Assembly (NCBI GenBank): GCA_037833965.1
Contig: AP031353.1
Coordinates: 15,812,501-15,876,500, forward strand
DNA: 64,000 nt
Source of the DNA: Marchantia polymorpha subsp. ruderalis
Taxonomy: Eukaryota; Streptophyta; Marchantiopsida; Marchantiales; Marchantiaceae
Direction: 5' to 3'
Below the pieces are notes generated by a model that saw only the letters and a list, made by a program, of their open reading frames with translations, had not been told where the DNA came from and ran no database searches. Below, piece by piece: positions 37,711 to 49,400 of this stretch. Position 1 is the first letter of the stretch, and every line of letters begins with the position of its first letter. The translations under genes and the position numbers were made by a program.

Positions 37711-39239
37711 TACACGCTTTAGCAAGTTGATCTAGAAAGTCTGGTGGGAACTTAACTGAGATGTGGATGTAAGGATTATCAATGACACTCCATATAATAA
37801 TAAAGTTAATACATAGGAAACATGAAGTTCATTTGCAATCATAAGCGGACAACGTGTGGTGAAATGCAAAGGCCATGACCAACGTCTTAGTGACCGTCAA
37901 AGAATGAAAATTATCACTTTATTTGAGCAATCCCAACGGCCGACAGAATAAAGCATTGCTTGTCAATACAGTGTTGACGAGAAGGTTATTTGGAAATTAA
38001 AAGCAATCAAAGATGAGATTTGCAAATGAGCAAAAAGGCTTGATCAAGCCACTCAAGAATCCACATATTGTATTTCACAATTATTGTTTCATGAGCTTGA
38101 GAAACGGATGTACAAATGGATTGATGCTGGACGCCAAATGTTGCTTGTTTTGCTGCATAGTCTCATCTGCCACAAAGCAAAATAAATTGCCGAGGCTATG
38201 GAGATAGTTGATGATAAGTTCAAGACTTCTTACGGATATTTTTTGAGATTCCGTCATCAGTTTGATTTAAGCGGCACAAACTTGTTTGGTGAAAACAGTG
38301 AGGTTGAAAAAATAATCTTGAAACTTTACGAGCTTTGGATGAGTTATGTGCAATTATCGACTAGTATGACCCAGCTTGCGTGTACAATATGGATGAAACT
38401 AGATAGTTCTTTCGACTTGTTCCAAGTTACACCGTATTGATGTCAAATAAAGATACGTCAACAGTCCAGGGAAAGAAAAAAGCAAAAGACCGTGTGATTC
38501 TTGTGGTTTGTTGCAATGCCACAGGGGCTAATCGAGTTTCAATCACCATGATCGGAAAGGCGAAGGAACCCGCATGTATTTTAGGCAACACTTGGCCAAT
38601 TTTGTATCCTCAACAGATTAATGCCTGCATTGACGTGCCGACGTTCAACAAGTTCAATGAGGTTTTTGTACCATATGTTCGCAAACGTATTGATCATAAG
38701 GTTCTCTTGCTTCCTGATAATGCTCCAGGTCACTCATCTGTCTTTGAGCAAAAGGATATCCGCGTGGTCTTCTTCCCGCCAAATGTTATGTCGTGGAAGC
38801 AACTGATGGACATGGCCATCATTGCTGCACTGAAAAAGCGATACACATATTTGCTGCTCAAAGAAATGATCGCCTACCACAATAATTTGCAAAGTTTGAA
38901 GTTTCAACTGGCAAATGATGCATCGAAGTTGATGTTATCTTTTAATCTTTAGAGGTTACAATCAGCCTGGACGTCAATATGAGTGAGCTGAAATCTTTGC
39001 CATATTTGTCATTGAATCATATAAATCAAGCCAAGGCGTCACTATTCACCCTCCGCCGCATTTTACAAAACGGCCGGTCCGCGATAGCTCGAGAGCGAAT
39101 TGAAAATAGCAGCCAAATGTCTCTATTCAATTTTTTGTAAAATACACTCTTGAGAATATTGATCCGGGAATTTTTGCATTGTGAAATGCGTACTTAATCA
39201 AAATGCGGACTTAAATAGGTGCGGATTTAAGCGAGTGTA
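37711..39239 (+). mobile_element. pogo/Tigger-like DNA transposon, dead
   Basis: The 1.53-kb element is flanked by TA on both sides (37,709-37,710 and 39,240-39,241), the standard Tc1/mariner/pogo target. Its ends are imperfect inverted repeats starting TACAC(T)(C)GCTT. It carries one transposase pseudogene of pogo/Tigger type. It is inserted in DNA that is itself decayed copia sequence on both sides. Confidence 0.82.
37860..38952 (+). pseudogene. pogo/Tigger-type DDE transposase pseudogene
   Basis: The N-terminal helix-turn-helix region includes LSDRQRMKIITLFEQ and YSVDEKVIWKLK. The second DNA-binding segment includes ELEKRMYKWIDAGRQ and SLICHKAK. The catalytic domain has NMDET (D at 38,392), LLPDNAPGHSS (D at 38,716) and LMDMAIIAALKKRY (D at 38,809), giving 30 residues between the second and third aspartates (DD30D). 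Premature stops occur at 37,949, 38,027 and 38,183 in frame 2. A frameshift near 38,350 moves to frame 1, and another stop lies at 38,404. The last third is open for 171 codons (38,437-38,952). The catalytic aspartates survive, but the protein cannot be made. Confidence 0.9.
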
Positions 39240-39289
39240 TATTGTAATCCAATTTGACAATTTTAGTTGATCTCTATAGTCAAATATAA

Positions 39290-39950
39290 TTACTTCAGGT
39301 TCACAAAAAATATATTCCTTTTTCAATTGTAAAGATTTTTCTTGTATCACATCCTTAGTTCCATAATGATCAATCTTTCATCCAACAACAACATCCATAA
39401 GTGGAGATGACAAGTATTTCATTATTCTTTGTAATAATTTGAAAGTACTTAAAAATCATCATAGACATTATTTATACGTAGTTATCTCATCTTTTGTCCG
39501 GTGTGAATCTCAACTTGGGCTTTTTTACTCATATAAATTATTCATATTTTAGACTTGTATGTGAACTTTTTTTAACAAATCTTGAATATTTTCAAAATTT
39601 TCAAAAGATTTGAATAATCATTCATAAGATATACATAGTACTATTTGTGAAAAAATGAAGCTCTCAAAGAATATCTCTACACGACTTTATGTACATATTT
39701 AAACAACTCCTTGAAAGTATGAAATCTAACTCCAAATACCTTTATATGATGCTTGCGTATAATACAATGTTCAATAATATGTCAATTTTACCCATACAAG
39801 ATAACACGCTTATAATCTCAACAAATCTCAGGTACTTATTACTCATATGCAAGAATGCATAATTTAGTCTATCATATACCGAACTATTTTTTTTCATAAC
39901 TATTACGTTAGAAAATGTTTCTGTATTTTTTCAATATCAAGAGATTCATA
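39290..39950 (-). pseudogene. Second copia relic, integrase-side part
   Basis: At about 39,505-39,530 the sequence CTCAACTTGGGCTTTT is shared exactly with the integrase region of the first element at about 31,085-31,101, in the same orientation. The neighbouring DNA is weakly similar. The Tigger-like element separates this from the 36.6-37.7 kb relic, and together they look like one split copia copy. Confidence 0.55.
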
Positions 39951-40309
39951 TCTTGTAGGATTGTATGTGTTAGATTTGTCAAGATTCAAATGTTTGATAA
40001 AGTCCAATGTATATTTTTTTAAGTTAAATTTATATCAAACATACAAAATAGTTTAATTGGAGCCCTAAGAAGTAAACAATTTTGTTTGGAGCTCTAAGAA
40101 GTAAGAAGCTTGAGATGAAACTAAATGACAAGATTTTGTTTAGAGTTCATAAGCACAACAATCTATATCTACTAGATGAAACTACTATATGTGGTGAAGT
40201 GAACTTTACTAAATTTTGAGATAAGATGTATGATGTGCGTCATTCTAGGCTATAATACATAAGTTATAGTTACATGTTGCTCCTAGGCAATAAAAAATTG
40301 TTACTAGGT

Positions 40310-40650
40310 ATGTGTTTACTTCTAATGATGGATGCATTAGTTGAAGATCTACATTGCAGAAGTGTGTAGCTTAATAAACAACATATGTAGTGGCATCAGA
40401 AGTAAAAAAAAATAACTTATTTGATTGAATAGGCCTATCATTGAGATTGGATCGAAACAATAAGTTTTCAATCTCATTATAATTATCAAAATGTATTACA
40501 TCTTGCTGCAAATCAAATGACGTACATGAGAATGAAACACATTGATCTCATGTATCTCTGTATCAAACATGCAAATTCTAATAAAAGAGTTAAGCAAGTC
40601 AAAATTAATGCTAATTTCATTGTAGCTGATGCATTGGCCAAAATTATTCT
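40310..40650 (+). pseudogene. copia RNase H relic on the plus strand
   Basis: In plus orientation the sequence reads RYVFTSNDGCIS, then a stop where tryptophan is expected, then RSTLQKCVA and YVVASEVK. A second block reads NVLHLAANQMTYMRMKHID and ANFIVADALAK. These are copia RNase H motifs in order with several stops. Its orientation is opposite to the other copia remains, so it is a third insertion or an inverted piece. Confidence 0.8.
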
Positions 40651-43600
40651 ATTGTGCTATTATGAAGGTTTTGCATTAGAAGCACAAATATAATTTACTA
40701 GCAATATCAGTTACCTCTATATAATTTTACTCTATTTTGTTTATGGTTACAATCTAATTCTAGGTAATTTTCGTTTTAAGAAGCACATTTGTTGGATTTT
40801 CTTCTAGAAATTTCTGTAGAATAATTATATAGTATATGAAGGTTATTGTATCCTCAACATGAATTAAAAGTAAGGTTGTTAACCTGTAATTCATAATCAT
40901 ATCATAGGTTAGGATTTGGTTGCATCCAAGAGACCAGAATTTGCTTGTCTCCATCAAAAAATTACATCAATATTGTTCTTGTGATGTTTCAACGATATAT
41001 CTGTTTTTGATTTAGATTCTTGTGATAGATTTTTTTTACTTACTCATATCATAATTTAGATTTGATGTTAATCAATATAAGTTTTTTTCATCTTAGTTCG
41101 GAATAAAATATTATGATGCAACAGAAAGCATTTGAAGATACAATAATTCTAGAAGTATGAAAATTATGGTTTACACAAACAAAATATGTTACTTTAATTT
41201 TCAATATGGAAAATTTTAAGGTTGTGCTTTATCTCCTCATTTTTAACTTTTTTCAGACTTTTATCTAAAGATGTTGTGAAGAATATTATGAAGCTCAAAT
41301 AGACAATGGACTGTTTTTTTTTTTATAATTATTTTCACTTGACATTACATTGCTCTTATTATGATCAAGACTAGTAGAATTCCTGTAAAATCTAAGAAAA
41401 ATACATTGGTAAAGTTTAAGGTCTAAGTTGGATTTTGATTTTGTATTTGATGGGAAATAAATTGATAATTGATAACAAATAATTGATTGATATGTAGATG
41501 CTGACTAGGAATAAATTCTAGATGGAAAAATATCCACATAATTTACTTTAATTCCTACGGATTGGCAGAGCTTTATCTTTTTTGTCTTGAATTTTCTTGA
41601 TAACACTTTGAGTACTTTATGATTTATTTGGTAATGTTGAATTCTTTTTACTCCAAACACAAAAGGACACACATGCATATGTGGACAAGTTGGATGAAGC
41701 TGTACTTAGTCCAGATTATAAGTGAAAAGTCCCAATGAATGTTTATGAACATTCTTTGTCTCATGGATGAGTGTGGATTTAATATATATTTGCCAATAAC
41801 ATAACCTTATGTGGCATTGCGGTGCGCAAATCTAGAGCAGAGGAAATGGATATCATACTTAAAAAGCACATGTTGGAAATGTACACAAGTTTAGGTGTTC
41901 TTATACTTGGAGATGTAACTTGCAAAAGTGTACAACTAAGTGTTTTCAAAAGTTTAAGTATGTAGATGTAATGAAAGCAGAAAAATAGACAATTTTTTGG
42001 TATTGGTTTGTCTCTAACATGAAATGAAGTCATGCCAAAAATGAATCTTCATTCTGATAATCAAAATGCTTTACATCTACTTGTAAATTAGATGATGCAC
42101 AAAATATAAAATTTTTGACATGACATATCATTTTTATATAATATGTGTTTGGTAATGAAGATCGACCGTATACATCAACTATGCTAATGTCTTCATCAAA
42201 AAGGTATCTAAGATTGTTTATCAAGGTAAAGACATCATGCATATGGTTTATTTTGCATATGTATACAATTATATCTATTTATTTTTTCCTTTGCCTGTTT
42301 TAGCATTGACTTAATTTTATTAATTCTAGTTAAAAAAAACCTAAGTTAAACTTTCTTTTGGAACATTTTGCAAAGTTTTCTCAAAAGCAATAGAGGTTAT
42401 AATCTCCAAAACATGGCACAAGGTAACGATTGTAAGAATCAATTTAGGTCTTGAAAATAATTGGCTTGTTCATGATAACTTAGGCTTATTAATTTGCAGT
42501 TTAAAAGAGACTAATATAATTTCTAGTGGTTCAAATTAGGATTTTAGAAAAAGAATATATTTTTTTGTGGATGTAGAGTGGCTGGAGCAAAACGTGAATC
42601 TCTTTTGTAGGATTCTTGTGGAATGTATAATGTTACAAATATATTTCTTCACTATGTGAAATGAATTGAATCAAATGCATATATGTGAATTTCTTTTATC
42701 ATGTGTCAATTTTGTTGGCTTCTTTAGCAGATATATGAAGTTTATTCCAAATGATGCATTTTATTTTGATTGTTTAGTTTTTTGAAAATTTATTTATTTT
42801 TTTGTTAGATTTAAAAAAAAATAAAGTTTCATGCAAAAATTTTCAAATGATATATGCATGATTTTTTATCAAAAATCTAATTTTTTTTATTTAAGATCAA
42901 TTTAATTTCCATTGAAAAAGGAAAAAGGAGTAAAATTTACAAGAAATATAAGATTTAAGCATGATCTTATATATCTATTTACTTATATTTGAAAAATGAA
43001 TAAATTTTTGTTGACTGAAAAGTTTAATGATGATGCACATGATCTAAGTATGAGTTTTTAACTTTGAATTGTTGGAAATTACTGTCATTGTTTTTACTAT
43101 ATTATTATCAAAGTATAAGTCTGTGTATAGAATAACAAAAATTATTGTGAATTTATTTTATCTTCATATTGATTCTACATTACTTATTTGATTTCAGAAG
43201 AGAGAAATAATAAAAATAGTGTCAATCTGATTAAGCCTCAACAGTTGAAGGAAAAAATGTTAAGTCAAGTTTACAAATCTCAGATATATGTTCATAATTC
43301 AGAATGGAATTTTTTTATTTATCATTCTAGTGGCACATAATGAAGACAAATGGAAATGATTTATTTACTGGCGTGCCATAGTTCCATCATTATAGCAATT
43401 TGAGATTAAACTGAATGCCCTGTGAGTAGGTTTGTAAATATAAACACATTAATCCCGAAGGTTCAAATTTACGTCCTAAACAAAATACCTTCATTTTGCT
43501 TCAGTATTGTAAAGCAGGCTGAAGATGCTGAAGTTGGTAAACTGATCACGAGGCACTTGGGAAGTTATCATATTTAACATGATTAATTACCCGTAACCAT

Positions 43601-44400
43601 ACACAATCAATAAAATCGTCTGCGGGGGATCTGATAGTATGTTAAGAAAATGATGGTGACATATGATGATTTCTCATATAAGAAATCCCGGTACAACATC
43701 TTGCAAAACAAATGAAAGAGATAATAGCAAAATTATTGTTACTAAACAAATTGATCGTGCAGAGGAGAGTGCCTACAATTCAAGCATAAAGGTGAAGATG
43801 CTTATCAAATATTTTTCGAACTTGTGATAGAGTGAGGAAGAGTTGGAAAGAGGTCAACTCTACAAGGGATGCAGAGAAGAGTTCAATCATCCACTTATTG
43901 AGTAGAGTTGTCAATGGGAGATACGACATCAACTAAGATGGAATATGAAAGTTACTGCAGAGTTTTTCACGGAGAGAATTTGTTGGAGTTTTGTGGACTT
44001 AGACTGCAAAGATATTAAGAAGAAGAGACACTTTGGCACTTCTCAGCGGTGCAGGGAGATTGATTACATTACGCATGAACGTGAGGATCTGCAACAATTA
44101 CGAGAAGGAGGGCTCGAAATGTGAGAGTCGTGAAACATTACATGGGATCTGCCATAGGTCTTGTGGGCCAAGGTAGACGAGACAGAAGAGAAATGAGGAG
44201 TAGTGGAGCAACCATGGCGGCACGAAGAGAAGCCATATGTGTCGAGAGATAAACAGTATAATGCAACCCACCGTAAGGTATACCAAGTTGGCTGATGATG
44301 ATACGTTTTATGCAAAATTTTCTGCAAATGGTGTTTGTGGGTAGGAAAGATCGAGTCAAAGGATCAACTGGTTTTTCCAGGCGTTAACAATGCCATGTGA
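40651..44400. other. AT-rich DNA, no gene
   Basis: No domain is recognised. Parts may be further transposon debris next to the copia relics, but I could not align them. The interval 43.7-44.35 kb is less AT-rich and purine-rich, with short unassigned frames. Confidence 0.45.
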
Positions 44401-44587
44401 CCATGCACTTTTTTAACACGCACTGTAAACATATTATATTAAGAGTTTGCTGATATTTCTTAAAACCCCGACCCAACCCCAACAAAAAAAAACAACCATT
44501 TCGTGGCATGCATGCACTTTTTCTTTTCTTGTGATTTCTGCCTATTGTGACTCAAGCAAGCTCTCAGGAGCATGCGAAGTTTCGCAT

Positions 44588-44809
44588 ATGCAAGCGCTCG
44601 AAAGGGATGCAACATGTGACCTCGAATTCGAAGAAATGCGAAGTTTAGTAAAAGTGTGGCCAAGTGAGATCATTGCCGCTTTTGGTATGCACCAGAGTAA
44701 CTCAAGATCATCCACAAACTTCCTATCGAATCAAGCTGTAAAGAAACAGGAGATGTCGTCAAAAAGAGCCAAGACGATTGAACGCCTTCTAAAGTGCTCA
44801 TTGAAATGA
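44588..44809 (+). CDS. Unrecognised small ORF, 73 aa
   Basis: An ATG at 44,588 opens a frame containing ATCDLEFEEMRSLVKVWP and ending KTIERLLKCSLK. It is basic at its C-terminus and has no known domain. It may be an exon of a longer gene or chance. Confidence 0.2.
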   Translation: MQALERDATCDLEFEEMRSLVKVWPSEIIAAFGMHQSNSRSSTNFLSNQAVKKQEMSSKRAKTIERLLKCSLK

Positions 44810-45006
44810 ACTTGACCTCTTCCAACCACACTCAAGGAATCTTGATGATTCAGTCATAGCCACCATTCTACAACCATGGTCCACATCGCAAAATCTCGGT
44901 TCACTGCGGACTGGGAGCAGGGGCCGGATACGATCTCCATCCACTGATTCATGCGTTCCATGTGGGGACGGACCCGGCTCCCTGGTCGCTTACCGTCCAA
45001 GAGGGC

Positions 45007-45032
45007 CTCTCTCTCTGTCTCTCTCTCTCCCC
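45007..45032. repeat. (CT)n microsatellite
   Basis: CT units with one G interruption, leading into a C-rich run. Confidence 0.85.
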
Positions 45033-45576
45033 CTCCCAGAATCTGAACTTGAGCTACGAGGAGACGAGGAGGGAGAGCATTATGCATGTCTTAGAGGCAA
45101 AAGGGGGGGCTAACAACGATCAGCTTAAAATAGATCTCTCCTCGAGACACAAACAGCCGTCATGGGGGGCTTCTCGACTGTAAGCCACAATTATAAGGGC
45201 CGCTGACGAGAAACGGGAGTCATTCCTGCGAGTACACGATAAGGATATGGGGTCGTAGTTATCAATGGGGAGCGTACTAGCGTAGATCTCGTGGCCGCCC
45301 GGCCGCATCGACCGATGGATAAGCGACTTCATGGAGGCGCAGCAGAAGTCGAGGGGGAAGGCAAAAGGAGGAAGTCGGAGGGGGCGGGGGCAACTCTCGG
45401 CCCGTTTGCGAGCGAGCTTGTTCACTTGACTTGACTTGCTTGCATGCATGCAAGGCTGCATGACGTCCCACAGCTCAGAGTAGCCAATCATGAAATCTAG
45501 TGAACGACTGCCATAAATGGCCCACATAAAGCGCTGTTAAGAAGCCAGGCGCATCAGCTCGGGGAGGCCGCTGACG

Positions 45577-46125
45577 TCAGAGGTAGACTTCCATTTCTAG
45601 CTGCCGCTCGCCGTCGACGTTGAGGTTGTTTGAGGACCAAGTCTCCGGGCGTGTCCCATCGTCGCAGCAGCCCGAAGTCCGAGGCCAGGCCCGGCAGTTG
45701 TTTATTCCGACTGTACGAGCGCGATGCAGCATCTGAGGAATCGCTGCGCTGCTCTTGATAGGAAGGAATTTCCAGTACAGTCGCCTTCTAACAATAGGGT
45801 TACTCGAGAATGGGAAGTAAACTGTTTCTGCATAATGCCCAGCCGTTGTCTGCATACTGGAGCTCCCGGCGCCCCATCGCTCCGATAAAGCGCTCGATCT
45901 TCGCCCACTGTGCACTCGTAGCCAGGAATTAGACTCTAGCTCCTCGTAGGGGTACAACGAGGGGGGACGGCTAGGCCCTCCCGCCCCGTGTTCATGCGGA
46001 CCCGCAGATCGTGTAGGGTTCTGCGAAGTGTAGGCACCGGGCGGGCTCGTTCGTTGAAGCTCCAGCTCTGGGACGGCCATGAATGACGGGCAATGGTACA
46101 CAGAGAGAGAGGAGATGGATTTCAT
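45577..46125 (-). CDS. Unrecognised ORF in GC-rich DNA, up to 182 aa
   Basis: An ATG at 46,125 (or 46,080, where MAVPELELQR begins) opens a minus-strand frame of 167-182 codons. It is rich in Ser, Pro, Gly and Arg, with stretches such as SLYPYEELESNSWL and YAETVYFPF. There is no recognised domain or membrane segment. In DNA this GC-rich, long frames arise by chance, so support is weak. Confidence 0.2.
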   Translation of the reverse strand: MKSISSLSVYHCPSFMAVPELELQRTSPPGAYTSQNPTRSAGPHEHGAGGPSRPPSLYPYEELESNSWLRVHSGRRSSALSERWGAGSSSMQTTAGHYAETVYFPFSSNPIVRRRLYWKFLPIKSSAAIPQMLHRARTVGINNCRAWPRTSGCCDDGTRPETWSSNNLNVDGERQLEMEVYL

Positions 46126-46216
46126 TGATGTGTGCCTGCCGCCTCCTCGCCTGTAGGGGGGAAACAAAATTTAATCTAACCCGTGGTCGTCTGCATGACC
46201 ATGACCATGCTGCTAG

Positions 46217-46252
46217 GGAGCGAAGCGTTCGGGAGGGGAGGGGAGGGGAGGG
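46217..46252 (+). repeat. GGGGA tandem repeat
   Basis: Several GGGGA units followed by a longer G-run. Closely spaced G-runs of this type can form G-quadruplexes (established knowledge); this is not tested here. Confidence 0.75.
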
Positions 46253-48113
46253 GGGCGATGGGGCCAGGTGTGGCCCGGGAAGTGGGTACCACAATCTAGG
46301 CGAATCCCTCTCGATCGGGGTTATAATCTCCTTCGGTACAAACACGGACGGAAGGACTAGTCATGGTCGCGCAAATCTCAGGCTCTGGATATAATATAGG
46401 ATTCGTTCGACACAATGAGAAGGAAATGGAGGAGAGAATTTTATGGTCTGCTCAGGTACTGTTATCTGGAGCTCTGATTTCTCCCTTGTCTCATTGCTTC
46501 GGTCGGTCAGCCAGTCAGTCCGTCAGTCAGCGAGGCTGAGAGTCAGCCCTGGCTGGCAGCCGTGGCTCTGACTGGACTTCTCGATCGAAATCACAAGGTC
46601 TGGCAGTGCCTGAGGCTCTTACAAGATTTAGAAGTTGGAGTCCTGCAATCCAACAGTCTCCGTCCTTGCAGTTCAACTCTGAGGGAGGGAGGAAGGGAGG
46701 GACGGTCTGTTCTGGCCTGGCACTCAAAATGAGACCGAGCACCGGGTGTGATTTGCCTGGAAGATATCTGGCAGGCAGAACGTGTCTGCAGAAACTCGGT
46801 CGTCTACCTCTCCAGTCATTCGCTAATCAGGCAAATCAACATAAGAAATCGGCTCACACGGTTCGGGAGAGCCTCGTGTCAGACAGCAAATCGTAAGACG
46901 ACTTGAAAATGTACCGTCTGGGGTCTGAAGAGCCTGCAGCCGGGGATTAACAAGCCCCATTAGGAAATGGGTACAGCCTGAACTTTGTTGTCTGGCGGGC
47001 TTGAGCTCCGGGCTTACGACATTTAGAAAGCGGTCTTAGGTTCGGAGACTCTGACGACTGGCCCGCCAATGGGCCATACGTTTCAGTTGCGTCAGTTGGT
47101 CAGCTGAGTCTAGCACCCTGGGACATTTTTTATACAGCGGCTAAAATGTTGCAGGGGGCGTGCATGAGAAGTCAAGGTCAAGGGGGGCGGGGGCGGGGGC
47201 CTCTTGCCTCTCCTCCCCTACCGTAGCGCGCAGCTGCAGCAGCAGCAGCTCAGATCACAGCAGGAGAGCAAGTACTGCAGAGGTACCGGCTAGCTCCTTG
47301 AAATTAGCTAGGCGAACTTGGCAGAGCGAGAGCGAGGCGAGTAAGATATGATTACCTAGGAGATGGGCGAGAAAATGTGAACCCTGGTCCGAGTAGGGTA
47401 TCATGTGGGACAGTCAGTCAAGCCCAGAAGACAAAAGTGCCTGCCGGATCGGATGGAATTGGAAAAGGTCATGGAGAAAAAGTGTGGCTCCGAAGTGCCG
47501 GGCTGTGCTTCTACGAGTCCTCCCTCCTCCGGTGTGGGCTCGGCTCATCACTGGTAGGGATCGGATCGAAGTTGTGCTTCCAGGGCAGAGGCCCGACCGA
47601 CCGAGGTCTGCCCGATTCTATGATCATGTGGCTGGCTGAGTGCAATCCCCATAAGTGCCCGTCCTCGATAACACTATGCATGATTGAAGTGAGAACTTCC
47701 GCTCCTGGACAAGCACAACTCTTAACCTCAACCTTTCTCCGACTTTGCTACAGACAAATGTGAGGGAGCCGACTTCCTATCGTCAAAGGGAAAGCCAGAG
47801 TAAGCAGAAGTAGCAAACTAATATGCGTAGACAGAAACATCAAATTTAGATCGAAAGTGACTGCAGAACTCTATCTGTACTGTCTGCCCTTGCAACTCAA
47901 AGATGAGACTATGTAGAGTCGGCACCACGCTTCCATTATTGGAAGAGGACTTGTTAAGGGCCTTGCAACATGATGCCACCTCCGAATGATGGATGGATAA
48001 GTGCACACCCATCAGCATTTTGCAGTTATCGATAAGGGCAAGAGTTGTCCAAGTGCCGGTGGGACTAGATCTCTACTCGGCGTGGACTCGAAAGATTTTG
48101 GGATGATCAGCTT

Positions 48114-48135
48114 GAGGCTTGAGGCTTGAGGCTTG
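48114..48135 (+). repeat. TTGAGGC tandem repeat
   Basis: About three units of a 7-base word followed by a partial fourth. Confidence 0.8.
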
Positions 48136-49400
48136 GCGTTGAGGTGGGCACGAAGGGAAGAATAAACGTGTGTCTGAGAGCGGGGATTATGGCGACGTCC
48201 TTTTGAAGTACAAACCATGTGAACCGGGGCATGTTTGATTTGTCCCCATTATGCGCGAAAAAGGCCAGCGGGGCTAACTCTGAGACGAGAGCTGAATCTG
48301 CAAGGATTCTCCTGAGCCCAGAGACTCTACTGCCCCTGCTGCTTGTCTGGTGTCCGGCTTCTCTCTTGTTGCGAGAGCGCACGAAGTTTGAGGAGCGCTG
48401 GGAAAGGACAGATCGGGGTACCTGAATCAGCAAAGGCCCTCAGTCGTTCGGTGGTGTGACCCCAGAGAGAGACCAGAGTCCAGAGCCGGATGGGTAGACT
48501 TTCAAACGCCCAGAACCTATAACTAATCGGCTTGCACAATTGGCACTTCTTAACTAATTCCCCCACTAGCGGCCTACTCTAGGGCTGCTGCGAGGCTCCA
48601 GTACCGTAAGTTGGACAATGTCTCAGACGAGAGTCATAACTAACTTTGTGTCTCGCTGAGCTAGAAAGGGTGTGGGACCTGTAAAGCGTAACTACTTACC
48701 TTCCTCATCAGTAGGACCCATAACGACTTATCTTTACACCCTGGTCTCAGTTCTCGGCCACGAATGCCCCTCCCGCTCTACTACACTGCTCTATCATAGC
48801 ACACAAATAAAATCGGTCCAAACTTTCCCGGAGAGGAGCAGAGGGAGAGCAGAAGGAGTGCTTGTGTTCATGAGAACTTACAGACGGAGAGCTCATTGGT
48901 CCCAGTGGATCGAGCGACACTGTTCCTCTCATAACGTCATGATGGCTGAGGCCTGGCTCGCTCCCGACTTGAGAAAACCCGCCCCGACGGTGAGGAATGC
49001 CGAGCCCGTTCATCATCCGGGCACATGTGCATTACTCCGGTGCACTTTAGAGAGTCTGCCTCATCTGAATCGATTTGGGCTTGAATGAAGAACTGGGGTG
49101 CAAGTACGCTTACGGAAGAGAAGGCTGCACCTGCATGTCACGCAAAGTCTGTTTGGATGACTTCTTGCGGTGAACTATCATCGGCCTGTCCTCTTCGCTG
49201 CAATCACATGTGATAACGATTGGTTCCTCCAAGGCTTGTGTTGATTGTCTGCCCCTCCCCGTACACGAACCATGTGATTCAACAACCATGCCCTTTCTTC
49301 AATAAAACGAGTATCATGACAAGAAAGGACCTTATGAGGTTTAGGACCTCGCTGATTGGGATTTGCCAACAGTGGTATCTAGCCTTTCCCTCTTAACAAA

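Larger units (their letters stand above)
44401..49400. other. GC-rich non-coding island with CT and G-run repeats
   Basis: This is the most GC-rich part of the window. It contains a CT tract at 45,007-45,032, GGGGA repeats at about 46,217-46,252, G-run clusters near 47,176-47,200, and a TTGAGGC tandem repeat at about 48,114-48,135. Many overlapping frames are open because of composition. No domain was recognised on either strand. It could be a promoter or leader region, a non-coding transcript, or a decayed gene. Confidence 0.45.
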
